Origin: Bacteroidota bacterium
GTDB taxonomy: Bacteria; Bacteroidota; Bacteroidia; Chitinophagales; Chitinophagaceae
DNA: 64,000 nt
NCBI GenBank assembly: GCA_947460595.1
Contig: CANHGS010000007.1
Span: forward strand, 62,001 to 126,000
Direction of reading: 5' to 3'
The position numbers and the translations under genes are program-made. Below are positions 1 to 9,739 of this stretch, piece after piece. The notes under the pieces were generated by a model. The model was not told the DNA's origin. It saw nothing but the letters and a program-made list of their open reading frames with translations, and did no database searches. The stretch's first letter is position 1, and the number at the start of each line of letters is the position of its first letter.

Positions 1-2
1 AA

Positions 3-1148
3 ATGCTGTCTTATATGAATGCAAGAACTTTATTTTTGCCCATCGCCCTTGTGGCCTTCACTTTTTCACTGAATCTTTCCGCTCAAAAAATACCTGCCAA
101 AAAACAAGTATTGGCTTCTATGAACTTGGCCAACCAATATTTTATGGACAAGTGGCCCGATGTACTTAAACCCATTGTGACCAATAGAGAAAGACCTAGT
201 AATATTTGGACCAGGGCTGTCTATTATGAAGGTTTAATGGCTATGAATGCGGTGAATCCACAACCAGCCTATTTAGATTATGCCATTCGTTGGGGACAAG
301 CGCATAAATGGGGTTTGCGTAATGGCATCAAAACTAGAAATGGAGATGACCAAGCCTGTGGTCAAACTTATATTGATTTGTATTTGATAGATAGGCAGCC
401 AGAGCGCATTCAACAAATCAAAGCCAGTATTGATAGCATGAAACAGTCTTCCAAAATTGATGATTGGACTTGGGTTGATGCCATTCAAATGTCCATGCCC
501 GTTTTTGCAAGATTGGGAGTGATTTATCAGGATACCAGTTATTTTAATCGCATGTACCAGATGTATGCGCACACCAAGTACAAACAGGGTGGTGGTTTAT
601 TTGATGCTGCTGCTGGTTTGTGGTTTAGAGACAAAGATTTTGTTCCTCCATACAAAGAACCCAATGGTGGCAATTGTTATTGGAGCAGGGGTAATGGTTG
701 GGTTGTTGCCGCACTAGTTAGGGTCTTGTCTATTCTGCCTAAATCGGATCCGCATTATCAGGAATATTTAAGCGATTATAAAGCAATGGTTCAAGCATTG
801 ATTCCCTTGCAGCGAGAAGACGGATTTTGGAACGTGAGTTTGAAGGATCCCAGCAATTTTGGAGGTAAGGAATTAACGGGCTCTGCCCTTTTTGTCTATG
901 GCATGGCCTGGGGGATTAATCAAGGCATTTTGAATAAAAAGCAATATTTACCCATCATTATCAAATCTTGGAATGCTTTTGAAAAGGATTGTTTGCACCC
1001 CAATGGCTTTTTGGGTTGGGTACAAGGCACTGGAAAAGAACCCAAAGAAGCACAACCGCTTAGTTTTACCAAACAGCCTGATTTTGAAGATTTTGGCCTA
1101 GGCTGCTATCTATTAGCGGGTTCTGAAATAGTTAAATTAAAGAAATAA
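3..1148 (+). CDS. GH105 unsaturated rhamnogalacturonyl hydrolase
   Basis: Secreted enzyme of the GH105 (YteR/RhiN) family, which removes the 4,5-unsaturated galacturonyl residue that lyases leave at the non-reducing end of rhamnogalacturonan oligosaccharides. The protein has a hydrophobic signal peptide ending near SLNLSAQ, the family hallmark YWSRGNGW around residue 230, and WTWVDAIQM, whose Asp (about residue 159) matches the YteR catalytic Asp. Its length of about 380 residues is normal. The gene begins at the window edge: ATG at 3 and ATG at 15 are both possible, and the second gives a cleaner signal peptide (MNARTLFLPIA). What lies upstream is not visible. Two further GH105 genes lie in the window (7198-8550 and 47108-48214). 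Confidence 0.88.
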   Translation: MLSYMNARTLFLPIALVAFTFSLNLSAQKIPAKKQVLASMNLANQYFMDKWPDVLKPIVTNRERPSNIWTRAVYYEGLMAMNAVNPQPAYLDYAIRWGQAHKWGLRNGIKTRNGDDQACGQTYIDLYLIDRQPERIQQIKASIDSMKQSSKIDDWTWVDAIQMSMPVFARLGVIYQDTSYFNRMYQMYAHTKYKQGGGLFDAAAGLWFRDKDFVPPYKEPNGGNCYWSRGNGWVVAALVRVLSILPKSDPHYQEYLSDYKAMVQALIPLQREDGFWNVSLKDPSNFGGKELTGSALFVYGMAWGINQGILNKKQYLPIIIKSWNAFEKDCLHPNGFLGWVQGTGKEPKEAQPLSFTKQPDFEDFGLGCYLLAGSEIVKLKK

Positions 1149-1453
1149 GTACATTTTTAGGGGCTTCTTGACAATTGGGGAAAGCCATTTTAAATAGTCT
1201 ACCAACTAGATAGGAATATTTTTTAGACAAGAGACTTGTTGTTGTATATTTGTGCACTGTTTGAGTAGACTAATGCAACTATGAAACGCATTTAAAGTTT
1301 GATTGCCAGGTTCCAAATAGGCCTCAAACTGGAGCTTTTGCGCCTCAAATTGCAATCATACACTTAACAGATGATGTGGATCTAAGTAGTGGAGGCCTAA
1401 TTGAGCTTTACAATAAGGCAACTCAGGTACTTGCATGATTCAAAAATTCCCCT
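1149..1453 (+). other. Intergenic region with likely structured cysE leader
   Basis: This stretch of about 305 bases holds no credible gene. TATATTTG at 1245-1252 fits the Bacteroidota -7 consensus TAnnTTTG, although no good -33 TTG is seen. Downstream, TGATTGC (1300-1306) can pair with GCAATCA (1352-1358), and inside that stem AGGC (1319-1322) can pair with GCCT (1342-1345). An AGGCCT...GAGCTTT pattern occurs twice, near 1319 and near 1393. If transcription starts near 1259, cysE has an untranslated leader of about 195 bases. It does not match the SAM-I or SAM-II consensus as I know them. Confidence 0.4.
1245..1252 (+). promoter_or_regulatory. Candidate -7 promoter element for cysE-cysK
   Basis: TATATTTG matches the Bacteroidota sigma-A -7 consensus TAnnTTTG exactly. 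The expected -33 element is not clear, so this is a consensus match only. Confidence 0.35.
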
Positions 1454-2287
1454 ATGACTCAAGCAGCGTTTATTTCAAAATTATTTCAGCATAACAGCAA
1501 ACAGTTTTCTTTTTTTCCAAACAAAGAGTCTGCAGAAGATTTTATTGATACATTATTTGAATTTCTCTTTCTTCCCATAACAGTCAAACACAAGAAGGTA
1601 CTGGATCTTGAAAAAGAATTTCAACAATTAAAAGACCATTTTAGTGTCTTGGTGTTTGATGTGCTACCTGAATCTGGAAAAGTAGAACTTGTTACAGCGG
1701 AATTCTTTGCATCAATCCCCGAATTGCATGAGCAACTCATTAAAGACGCAAATGCTATTTTACAATTTGATCCAGCGGCGGTATCGGTAGAAGAAGTATT
1801 GGTGGCCTATCCAGGATTTTTTGCTACTGCTATTTATCGTATTTCCAATCTACTTTGGAAATTGGGAGTGAATATATTGCCAAGGATTTTTACAGAATAT
1901 GCCCATGGAAAAACGGGGATTGATATTCATCCAGGAGCAAGTATTGGTAGTTCTTTTTTTATAGATCATGGAACTGGAATAGTCATTGGAGAAACTACTA
2001 TTATAGGAAACAATGTAAAGATCTACCAAGGTGTTACCCTTGGGGCCTTAAATGTTAGTAAGGATAAAGCTAGTACCAAGCGTCATCCAACTATTGAAGA
2101 CAATGTGATTATTTATTCAGGTGCAACCATTTTGGGTGGTGATACCATTGTTGGTCATGATTCGGTTATAGGAGGTAATGTGTGGCTCACGTATAGCGTG
2201 TTGCCCCAGTCTATTGTTTACCACAAAAGTGAAGTGGCTGTTAGGGACAAGCATCCAGTGATAGAAGCGTTGAATTTTGTAATCTAA
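1454..2287 (+). CDS. cysE: Serine O-acetyltransferase
   Basis: Acetylates L-serine with acetyl-CoA to give O-acetylserine, the first committed step of cysteine synthesis in the cytosol. The C-terminal third is a left-handed beta-helix of hexapeptide repeats with the serine acetyltransferase signature (GIDIHPGASIGSSFFIDHGT, then GIVIGETTIIGNNVKIYQGV and TLGAL). The N-terminal 150 or so residues form the helical domain seen in the longer SAT/EpsC-type enzymes. At 277 residues the size is normal for Bacteroidota. The cysteine synthase gene begins 32 bases downstream, so the two probably share a transcript and the enzymes may form the cysteine synthase complex. A long leader precedes the gene. 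Confidence 0.92.
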   Translation: MTQAAFISKLFQHNSKQFSFFPNKESAEDFIDTLFEFLFLPITVKHKKVLDLEKEFQQLKDHFSVLVFDVLPESGKVELVTAEFFASIPELHEQLIKDANAILQFDPAAVSVEEVLVAYPGFFATAIYRISNLLWKLGVNILPRIFTEYAHGKTGIDIHPGASIGSSFFIDHGTGIVIGETTIIGNNVKIYQGVTLGALNVSKDKASTKRHPTIEDNVIIYSGATILGGDTIVGHDSVIGGNVWLTYSVLPQSIVYHKSEVAVRDKHPVIEALNFVI

Positions 2288-2319
2288 ATGCTTAAAAAGC
2301 TGTATACAGCAATAATTAC

Positions 2320-3231
2320 ATGAATGCAATTAATATCTTAGAAACTATTGGTAATACACCCCATGTTCGTTTGAATAAAATTTTTGGATCTAACCATGAG
2401 GTTTGGATTAAATTAGAAAAAACCAATCCAGGTTCTAGTATCAAAGATCGGATTGCACTTGCCATGATTGAAGACGCCGAACAGAAAGGGTTACTAAATG
2501 AAGACAGCGTAATCATTGAACCAACTTCTGGTAATACTGGAATTGGGTTAGCATTGGTGGCTGCGGTAAAAGGCTACAAGATTATTTTAGTAATGCCTGA
2601 AAGTATGAGTATTGAGCGCAGAAGGTTGATGTCTTTGTATGGTGCTGAATTTGTACTAACACCTAGAGAAAAGGGGATGAAAGGCGCTATTGAAAGGGCC
2701 AAAGAATTATTGGCAGAAACACCCAATGGATGGATGCCGCAACAGTTTGATAATGCGGCTAATACAGAAATTCATAGAAAAACAACCGCCCAAGAAATCC
2801 TAAAAGATTTTCCAGATGGGTTAGATTATCTTATTACTGGTGTTGGAACTGGAGGGCATATCACTGGTGTGGCCGAAGTCTTAAAAGCTGCTTTTCCTAA
2901 CTTGAAAGTATTTGCGGTAGAACCCGAATTGTCTCCCGTATTAAGTGGAGGAGCCCCAGGTCCGCATCCCCTTCAAGGTATTGGTGCAGGGTTTGTACCT
3001 TCTATTTTGAATAGGGCTATTTTAGACGGCATTATTGCAGTGAGTAAAGAAAATGCTTTTAAATACACACAGGAATTGGCTAAGCAAGAAGGTATTTTGG
3101 TGGGTATTTCAACTGGAGCTTCTCTTGCAGCGGTTGCTCAGAAACTAACTGAAATTCCAGCTGGTTCCAAAGTGCTCACTTTCAACTACGATACCGGAGA
3201 ACGCTATTTGTCTATTGAAGGATTGTTTTAA
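2320..3231 (+). CDS. cysK: Cysteine synthase (O-acetylserine sulfhydrylase)
   Basis: PLP-dependent fold-type II enzyme that replaces the acetyl group of O-acetylserine with sulfide to give cysteine. The PLP lysine lies in [11 protein letters not shown] (about residue 42). [16 protein letters not shown] is the substrate/cofactor asparagine loop, and [16 protein letters not shown] is the phosphate-binding glycine loop. The protein is 303 residues, full length. It follows cysE directly and completes the two-step pathway. CysK-type is favoured over CysM because of the EPTSGNTG and GGHITGV loops, but a cystathionine-beta-synthase-like role cannot be excluded from sequence alone. Confidence 0.9.
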   Translation: MNAINILETIGNTPHVRLNKIFGSNHEVWIKLEKTNPGSSIKDRIALAMIEDAEQKGLLNEDSVIIEPTSGNTGIGLALVAAVKGYKIILVMPESMSIERRRLMSLYGAEFVLTPREKGMKGAIERAKELLAETPNGWMPQQFDNAANTEIHRKTTAQEILKDFPDGLDYLITGVGTGGHITGVAEVLKAAFPNLKVFAVEPELSPVLSGGAPGPHPLQGIGAGFVPSILNRAILDGIIAVSKENAFKYTQELAKQEGILVGISTGASLAAVAQKLTEIPAGSKVLTFNYDTGERYLSIEGLF

Positions 3232-3366
3232 AAAAATCCGCTATTGCGCGTCTTGCCCAAAGCCTTGGGTGGATTATAATACTTTTTACAGGCTGCTACA
3301 GGATGGCTATTCCCTATGAATGGTTAGTTTGCAAAAGCTGTCTATAAAGGATGGTCTAAAAATTCT

Positions 3367-5832
3367 ATGCAACCATTAAAGCCATTTCTATTTTGTATTG
3401 CAATGCTATTTAGCACTAGTTTTTTGATTGCCGCAACCAATCCGGATCAATATCAAGGATCATTGAATAGAAAGGGCAATACCATTTCCTTTTCAACCAA
3501 AAATGGAAAATACCAGATTGAAGCTTGTAAGTCAGACTTGTTCAGAATCCGTTTTAGAAAGGAAGGTGCTTATGAAAAACCAGAACAATGGATGGTCATT
3601 AATTACCAATGGGATCTTGTGACTATGAGCATCTCTGAAACGGGAACAGCTATACAGGTTAAGACATCCAAGTTGCAAGTTCAAATTAATAAACAACCCT
3701 TTCAAATCAAGATTTTAGATGCCACAGGAAAATTACTTTCTGCTGATGCTAGCTCGATGAATCTTCCTGCCGTTGAAATCAAGGCTGACAGCATTGGCAT
3801 GCAAAAAGTTTTGCAAGCTGGCGAGCACGTTTTTGGTTTTGGAGAGCGCATGGATTTTCTAGATCAAAGAGCCAAGCAATTGCAACTCAATGTGGGTAGG
3901 GGAAAGGGGTTACCTCATATCATTGGTGCCTACAATATTTTGGAAGCCAATTATAGTCCCATTCCATTTTTTATGAGCACGGTAGGATATGGGATTTTTT
4001 TACATACTGCTTCTGCTACACAATGGGATATGGGAGCAACCAATCCCAATACTTATACTGTAAAAGCAGTTGGAGAGGAATTGGATTATTATTTTATGTA
4101 TGGTCCTGACTTTCCACACTTGTTAGACCTCTATTCTTCCATCACTGGAAAGTCTCCCATGATGCCAGATTTTGCACTTGGCTTGCAAGTGGGTACTTAT
4201 GCTGGGGGAACTTGGGGATACGAACAAATGAGCTCTGATGCCTATGTGTTGGCATTGGCCAAAAAGTTAAGAGAAATGGGAGTGCCGGTAGACATTTTAC
4301 ACATTGATTCTATCTGGCGGATATTTGGCAAGATAGGAGGCAAGGGGGCTACCAGTTTTGAATGGAGAGAAACCTTTCAAAATCCCAAAGCCATGTTTGA
4401 TAGTTTGTATGCCATGAATTTTAAAATGGTTGGGCTACACGTAAGACCAAGATTTGATAATGGTAACAAACTACAATTATTGGATACGGCAAGAGCAATG
4501 GGTTATACCTATCCAGAGAATGGACAGCCTGGTGAGTTTGTCAATTTCTTTGATACCACAGCTGTTAATTGGTGGTGGAAGCACGGAGTAAAACGCATAG
4601 CAGATCTAGGAGCTAAGTTTTTGAAAACAGATGAGGGTAGTGCATTTGGCGCACTAGCCAATGAGTCTGATAAACTGGGACCTACTGGAAAAGAAGTAAC
4701 CAAATTGCATAATTTATTTCCTATTGCTTATGCTAAAGCAGCGTATGAGCAGTTTCAACAATACAATGGTATCAGAGGCATGAACCTCACTAGAGAAGGT
4801 TATGCAGGCGTTCAGCGATATCCTTATTTGTTTGCAGGAGACTGGCCAAGTGAGTGGCAATATTTTGCACCGGTAATCAAAGCGGGTTTAAATATTGGTA
4901 TTTCTGGAGTGAGTAACTGGGCGCATTGTATGGGTGGATTTGAACACGTAGCTGATCCAGAACTCTATGTGCGTTGGACACAATTTGGCATGCTCAGCCC
5001 TGTTGCGCATTTGTTTGGAATGGATCATCCAACGTACAAAGAGCCATGGAATTATGGACCTGAAGCATTGGCTATTTTCAAGAAATTTGATTCACTCCGT
5101 TATCGACTATTCCCTTATCTCTATCAGGCTTCTTATCAAGCGCATAAAACTGGGATGCCCATGATGCGGGCACTGGTATTGCAATACCAAGATGACGAGA
5201 ATGTATATGGGATTGCAGACCAATATTTACTGGGGAATGACCTGATGGTTTGTCCTGTTACAACAAAGGGTGCAGTAACAAGGTCTGTTTATTTGCCCAA
5301 GGGCGATTGGTATGATTACTGGTCTGGCAAATTATGGAAGGGGCAACAATATATTCATGTGTTAACTCCCTTAGACCAGGTGCCTTTATTTATAAAAGCA
5401 GGGTCTATGATTCCCATGCAACCCGGCATGAAATTTTTTGGAGAAAAACCAGTAGACAAGATGCATTTGCAAGTCTATCCAGGAAATGGTAAAGGTCATC
5501 TTTTGTATCAGGACGATGGATTGAGTTTGGCTTACCAACAAGGAAAGTCTAGCACAACTGATTATGAAATATCTGCAACTGCTTCTGAGACAAAGATCTT
5601 GATCAAAAAAATCAGCAATGAGTTTGCTGTTAAACCATTTCAATATCTAGCAACCCTACACCATGTAGTGGCCCCAAAATTGGTATTGGTGAATGGGAAA
5701 AAATTATCAGAAAACAATGCCAATCAAACAATCACAGCTGGTTGGAACTATGATGTAGCCAACCAAGAATTGCTGATTCATACTGGCTTAAACAACCAAG
5801 AAAGCCAAATTCAAATTCAGGTTCAGTATTAA
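3367..5832 (+). CDS. GH31 alpha-glycosidase (alpha-xylosidase-like), secreted
   Basis: Family GH31 retaining alpha-glycosidase with an N-terminal signal peptide (about residues 1-23). The N-terminal beta-sandwich contains GEHVFGFGERMDFLDQRA. The TIM barrel carries the nucleophile Asp422 in FLKTDEGSAFG and the acid/base Asp492 in FAGDWPSEWQ, spaced as in the YicI alpha-xylosidase. HIDSIW is another GH31 barrel strand motif. A C-terminal beta domain and a short DUF5110-like tail follow. Substrate could be alpha-xylosides, alpha-glucosides or alpha-galactosides; the pectin neighbourhood suggests a side chain of plant polysaccharide, but this is inference. The gene converges on the esterase gene and their ends overlap by 4 bases (5829-5832). 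Confidence 0.88.
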   Translation: MQPLKPFLFCIAMLFSTSFLIAATNPDQYQGSLNRKGNTISFSTKNGKYQIEACKSDLFRIRFRKEGAYEKPEQWMVINYQWDLVTMSISETGTAIQVKTSKLQVQINKQPFQIKILDATGKLLSADASSMNLPAVEIKADSIGMQKVLQAGEHVFGFGERMDFLDQRAKQLQLNVGRGKGLPHIIGAYNILEANYSPIPFFMSTVGYGIFLHTASATQWDMGATNPNTYTVKAVGEELDYYFMYGPDFPHLLDLYSSITGKSPMMPDFALGLQVGTYAGGTWGYEQMSSDAYVLALAKKLREMGVPVDILHIDSIWRIFGKIGGKGATSFEWRETFQNPKAMFDSLYAMNFKMVGLHVRPRFDNGNKLQLLDTARAMGYTYPENGQPGEFVNFFDTTAVNWWWKHGVKRIADLGAKFLKTDEGSAFGALANESDKLGPTGKEVTKLHNLFPIAYAKAAYEQFQQYNGIRGMNLTREGYAGVQRYPYLFAGDWPSEWQYFAPVIKAGLNIGISGVSNWAHCMGGFEHVADPELYVRWTQFGMLSPVAHLFGMDHPTYKEPWNYGPEALAIFKKFDSLRYRLFPYLYQASYQAHKTGMPMMRALVLQYQDDENVYGIADQYLLGNDLMVCPVTTKGAVTRSVYLPKGDWYDYWSGKLWKGQQYIHVLTPLDQVPLFIKAGSMIPMQPGMKFFGEKPVDKMHLQVYPGNGKGHLLYQDDGLSLAYQQGKSSTTDYEISATASETKILIKKISNEFAVKPFQYLATLHHVVAPKLVLVNGKKLSENNANQTITAGWNYDVANQELLIHTGLNNQESQIQIQVQY

Positions 5833-7193
5833 TTACCGTCTGGTTTTGTGCCGGTTACTTTTGTACTCATGGGCCAATAAAACTGCTCAGGTAAATCTGG
5901 TTTGGCGGGGTTAAAATTGGGTAAGCCTGGCAATAGCATTTTTGATAATGGATGGTTCTGATCTTTTAGTGATTGAACAATGCATTTGGCTAGTTCGTAT
6001 GCTCCAAAAGTATTGTAGTGTGTATCATCACTCAAAGCTGTTGTTTGACCAGGAAAACTATTGGCAGGATAATGCACAAATGCTTTCTTAGACAATACGG
6101 GTCCCCATGCTTCATACAAAATTTTGCTCACTGCATTCATATCAATCATGGCTAGTTGTTCTTCTGCAGCCATTTGACGCATGGCTTCTGGATAATCGCC
6201 TAGGGTGTTTTTAACTTGACCAGCAGAATCAAAGCTTCTTCTATTCATGGAAGTCACTAAAAAAGGAATGCCACCCTTAGCCCTTGTAGCCACTATAAAT
6301 TTCCGAATCATGTCTTTGTAACTGGTGAATGCACCAATACCAGGGCCTTTTAATTTTTGGTCATTGTGTGCAAACTCAATAAAGAGATAGTCTCCTTTTT
6401 TCATCAAACTTAAAATCTTCTCTAACCTTCTTTCTCCCCAAAAACTATTCAGCGTCTCACCAGATTCAGCATAATTAGCAACTGACACAAGACCTGGTTG
6501 AAAAAATCTGGGAATCATTTGGCCCCAACTAGCCCAGGGCTCTTTGTCCTGATCAACAACCGTGGAATTACCCGCTAAGAAAAGGGTAGTAGCGTTGGTA
6601 TTGGGTTTAATTTCAATAGCACAAACTTTGGCTGCTTTGTTATTGAATTCCAGCGTTAGTAAATTGTCCCAGTGCAGGTAGTCTGATTCAGATGCCCCAA
6701 CCCTTGATTTGAGTTTTACTTTTGAAATAGAATCGCCAGAGGCATTTCTAATAATGCTATCCCTAATATGCACTGTTATTTGCACCGTTTGAAATTGGCC
6801 TTTATCTGTATGAATATTTTCCGCCATCAAACGCCTACTTTCTGTTCTAACCGTAGTTAAACTAGTATCATTTTTGTCACCCAATATCAGCGTCACGTCA
6901 TAATTTCCTTCTGGTAATTTTACCGAAAAATAAAAAGGCTTTTCGCTGGTACAATAATCTGCGCGCAACAGGTCCTTTCCACCTCTATCAACAGCTTGAA
7001 TAGGTGCTACACTCGTAAATCCATAACCGGTTTGATAATTAAATACATCACTGGTACCTACCTTGGTATATCCTTTGGCAGTCTTTCCACTACCAAAATC
7101 AAAGAGCATGGCTTTGTTGGTATTGGATTGTGAGAAAACCATACTAGAAAGACCCATCAGTAAAACCGAAAGAAAGCTTTTTCTAATTTTCAT
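5829..7193 (-). CDS. SGNH/GDSL rhamnogalacturonan acetylesterase-like (CE12)
   Basis: Secreted esterase that probably removes acetyl groups from galacturonic acid of rhamnogalacturonan I. A signal peptide (MKIRKSFLSVLLMGLSSM...) precedes a beta-rich domain of about 180 residues of carbohydrate-binding type, then the SGNH hydrolase domain. Block I is FLAGNSTVVDQD (Ser nucleophile), block III is FIEFAHNDQ (oxyanion Asn), and block V is DDTHYNTFGA (Asp-His). The family assignment rests on the GNSTV and DxTHYN pattern typical of RGAE/YxiM-type enzymes. Its start codon lies 4 bases after the stop of the GH105 gene at 7198-8550, so the two form an operon: esterase and hydrolase acting on the same polymer. 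Confidence 0.85.
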   Translation of the reverse strand: MKIRKSFLSVLLMGLSSMVFSQSNTNKAMLFDFGSGKTAKGYTKVGTSDVFNYQTGYGFTSVAPIQAVDRGGKDLLRADYCTSEKPFYFSVKLPEGNYDVTLILGDKNDTSLTTVRTESRRLMAENIHTDKGQFQTVQITVHIRDSIIRNASGDSISKVKLKSRVGASESDYLHWDNLLTLEFNNKAAKVCAIEIKPNTNATTLFLAGNSTVVDQDKEPWASWGQMIPRFFQPGLVSVANYAESGETLNSFWGERRLEKILSLMKKGDYLFIEFAHNDQKLKGPGIGAFTSYKDMIRKFIVATRAKGGIPFLVTSMNRRSFDSAGQVKNTLGDYPEAMRQMAAEEQLAMIDMNAVSKILYEAWGPVLSKKAFVHYPANSFPGQTTALSDDTHYNTFGAYELAKCIVQSLKDQNHPLSKMLLPGLPNFNPAKPDLPEQFYWPMSTKVTGTKPDGN

Positions 7194-7197
7194 GTAT

Positions 7198-8550
7198 TTA
7201 TTTTTCTAGTAATTGAGAGGCACTATCGTTTATACCAAATGCATGTTTCTTGAGCATTTGAATTAATTCTGATCCAGCCAAAATAGTTGGGCCATAACCA
7301 TGTGCCGCAAAATTATTGATGGGTCTATGATAATAAAACGCAGGATCAAAAGCCATGCCTGTACCTACACAAGTGCCTTCTACTTGTCCTTGTGCATTTA
7401 CTTTGGTGGCAACCGCATTCCATGCTAGAATGGCTGCAGGTCCATAGGTTTTTGCGTCTATCCATCCCTGATTAATGGCGTGTGAAATACCATAGGAATA
7501 AATGGCAGTGGCCGATGTTTCTAAATAGCTATCAGTTCTATCTAATAATTGGTGCCAAAATCCGGTTCCAGATTGATAACTGGTGAGCCCCTTAATATGT
7601 TTTTTGAGTAGGTCTAAGATCTGTGGCCTTTGGGGATGGTTAACGGGAAGAACGTCTAATAATTCTTCGGTGGCTAACAAAGCCCAACCATTGGCCCTTG
7701 CCCAATGAAATTCTGGATGTTCTTCCATACTTTCTACCCAGCCATGCATATATACATTTAATTGGGGATTAAACATTCTCTTAGAAAACTGTAGGAACTG
7801 TTTTACGGCGTCATCTGTATAAGCATTATTACCAGTGAGTTTACCCATTTGCGCAAGTGCTGGAATACCCATAAACATATCGTCTAGCCAAAGCGTATTT
7901 TTTAAGGGTCTGTTTCTAGCTAGCGTGCCATCTTTCAACCTGAATTCTTCTTTGCTGATGAATGTCATATAATGATCAATCAAGGGTCTTAAATCAGCGT
8001 CTTTACACAAGGGTAGGGCCTTGATCATAGCTGCACAAACAGCACCACCATCGTCCAAGGCTTTGGGGGTCAACACTTGTTTTAAAGGATTGACTGTTGT
8101 TGGAAATGCTGTTAGATTTTGTCTAAACCCAGGCGTTACTTTGGCTAAGAATTGCAAGCGCTCTTTGGTATAGTTGGCATATTGCGCATCGCCCGTGGCA
8201 AGACTTGCGTTTAACATGGCGGCATAAGTTACACCCCACTCATAACTGGTTAATCTAAACTGACCAGGCTTGAGTATGATATTGCTATCAGGGAAGGGCA
8301 TGCCTTGAATAATTTCTCCCGTTTTTTTATTGACTATTGCCGCAGGTGTGTTAGTGTCTAAATAATGGAATACCCTATCTAGAACGGTTTTGATTTGTGT
8401 GTTTGTGGGTGCCCCATAAGGTGTAGGATAATCTGGTTGTAACATATGAAGCGGTGTTGTTACATCATTGCTGGATGTTTGTTTTTGTTGTGCACCAGCG
8501 CTTAGGAATAATCCTGAAAATAATAATAGGGAGAGAATTTGTTTCTTCAT
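7198..8550 (-). CDS. GH105/GH88-type unsaturated glycuronyl hydrolase
   Basis: Secreted (alpha/alpha)6-barrel hydrolase of the GH88/GH105 clan, 450 residues with signal peptide MKKQILSLLLFSGLFLSAGA. The likely catalytic Asp is in LWLDDMFMGIPALAQMG (near residue 225). WARANGWALLA replaces the SRGNGW seen in the two other GH105 proteins here, and GTGFWHQLLDR and ETSATAIYSYGI are further family segments. It probably removes unsaturated galacturonate from lyase products of rhamnogalacturonan. First gene of a two-gene minus-strand operon with the acetylesterase. A 13-base inverted repeat sits about 38 bases upstream of the start (8588-8600). Confidence 0.85.
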   Translation of the reverse strand: MKKQILSLLLFSGLFLSAGAQQKQTSSNDVTTPLHMLQPDYPTPYGAPTNTQIKTVLDRVFHYLDTNTPAAIVNKKTGEIIQGMPFPDSNIILKPGQFRLTSYEWGVTYAAMLNASLATGDAQYANYTKERLQFLAKVTPGFRQNLTAFPTTVNPLKQVLTPKALDDGGAVCAAMIKALPLCKDADLRPLIDHYMTFISKEEFRLKDGTLARNRPLKNTLWLDDMFMGIPALAQMGKLTGNNAYTDDAVKQFLQFSKRMFNPQLNVYMHGWVESMEEHPEFHWARANGWALLATEELLDVLPVNHPQRPQILDLLKKHIKGLTSYQSGTGFWHQLLDRTDSYLETSATAIYSYGISHAINQGWIDAKTYGPAAILAWNAVATKVNAQGQVEGTCVGTGMAFDPAFYYHRPINNFAAHGYGPTILAGSELIQMLKKHAFGINDSASQLLEK

Positions 8551-8587
8551 ATGAAAATAAATAATAATAGGAATAATCTGTCTTAAA

Positions 8588-8600
8588 ATGCTTGAAGCAT
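8588..8600. promoter_or_regulatory. Inverted repeat upstream of the GH105-esterase operon
   Basis: ATGCTT-G-AAGCAT, with perfect 6-base arms around one central base, lies between the end of the GntR regulator gene and the start of the GH105 gene. Its position suggests an operator, but no second copy was found in front of the rhamnose operon, so the regulator that binds it is unknown. Confidence 0.3.
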
Positions 8601-8669
8601 CCTACCCTTAAAAAAACAACAAAACGGGGCTAGAACCATCCTGTTCCATCTTGAATATTGTATTGCATC

Positions 8670-9701
8670 CTAGAGAGAAGCCCTGAGTGTTAGATAAAAT
8701 GGAATTTCCATTTGTGTGGCAATATCATCTAGTACCATATTGGCTGCAGTGGTGCCCATCATTTGAAAATCGGTAGAGATGGTGGTAATGCCGTTTAAGA
8801 TGAGTTTTTTGAGTGGCGTTTCATTATAAGAGATGAGCCCTACATTCTTACCAACTTTCAATTTAGTAGAAAGTATTTTTTCAATCAAAATGACCAAGTC
8901 ATTTTCCATGAGGTTAATATAAACCTCTCCATCCTTGATGGGTTCATTGGCAATATTGTGCACCACACGATAACTAAAAGCATATTCGTGACAGAAATGC
9001 TTAAAGCCTTTTAAGATCTCTTGAGGAAAATAAGTGTTCTCTGGAAAAATGATTTTCAACGTATGGTATTTGCTCAAGCGCTCCAATGCCAATTCCAGTG
9101 CATGGTACAAGTCTCCTTCAAAATTTTCATAAACCGCTCTATATTCACCTACCACACCTGGCACCAATTTATCCATCAGAATCAATTTCTCTTTTGGAAT
9201 AGTATTAATGATTTCATGTGCATTCTCTCCACCTTCCATAAAATGGGGAATAATCACATAATGGGTATAGTCTTGGTTGGCATTGGACAACAATTTCTTA
9301 AAAAATGCGAAATCGTTATTGTAGATATAAAAGTCAATAGTGGCCAGTTCTCCCAATACACTCACAAATGCATCATAGATAATCTTCTTATGCGCACTCA
9401 ATTTGTTGAACAAAAGGAAGATCTTCAGGTGTTGATTCACCTCCGCGTTTTTGACAAAATAGCCCTTACCTGGAACAGAGCCCAAAACCCCTATTTTTTT
9501 GAGGTGTTTATAGCCTTTTTCAGCGGTATCCCGGGAGATTTCAAATTCAAAACTGAGCTCATTGATGGAAGGTAAAATATCGTCTTTTCTGAGTTTACCC
9601 TCGTTGATGGCTTTGACTATAGAATTAGACAATTGCAGGTACTTGGGCGTAGCCGAGTAAAAATCAATAAATAGATGTTTAAAAATGGCTGCTTTTCTCA
9701 T
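8670..9701 (-). CDS. GntR-family regulator with sugar-binding C-terminal domain
   Basis: Transcription factor of 343 residues. Residues 1-80 form a GntR winged helix (SINELSFEFEISRDTAEKGY, then GVLGSVPGKGYFVKN). The rest resembles the LacI/periplasmic-binding-protein effector domain, as in AraR-type hybrids. The start was set at 9701 (MRKAAIFKHLFIDF...). A longer reading from 9776 adds 25 residues of poor quality and would bury palindromic promoter DNA. The gene is divergent from the rhamnose operon and next to pectin enzymes, so rhamnose or a rhamnose derivative is the likely effector (inference). A palindrome at 9740-9753 is a candidate operator. Confidence 0.85.
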   Translation of the reverse strand: MRKAAIFKHLFIDFYSATPKYLQLSNSIVKAINEGKLRKDDILPSINELSFEFEISRDTAEKGYKHLKKIGVLGSVPGKGYFVKNAEVNQHLKIFLLFNKLSAHKKIIYDAFVSVLGELATIDFYIYNNDFAFFKKLLSNANQDYTHYVIIPHFMEGGENAHEIINTIPKEKLILMDKLVPGVVGEYRAVYENFEGDLYHALELALERLSKYHTLKIIFPENTYFPQEILKGFKHFCHEYAFSYRVVHNIANEPIKDGEVYINLMENDLVILIEKILSTKLKVGKNVGLISYNETPLKKLILNGITTISTDFQMMGTTAANMVLDDIATQMEIPFYLTLRASL

Positions 9702-9739
9702 GGAAGGCCTGCTTTTTTGGTACTTTCGGCTCAAACCTA

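Noticed and set aside
1274-1435. Open frame of about 54 codons with protein-like composition upstream of cysE
   Set aside because: It has no ATG, GTG or TTG start in frame and overlaps the predicted RNA stems; treated as part of the leader.
3256-3269. Hairpin CCCAA-AGCC-TTGGG after cysK as a terminator
   Set aside because: The stem is only 5 bases and no T-run follows within a useful distance.
4509-4703. Minus-strand open frame inside the GH31 gene, and many similar shadow frames
   Set aside because: They lie wholly within well-supported genes in other frames and show no family features.
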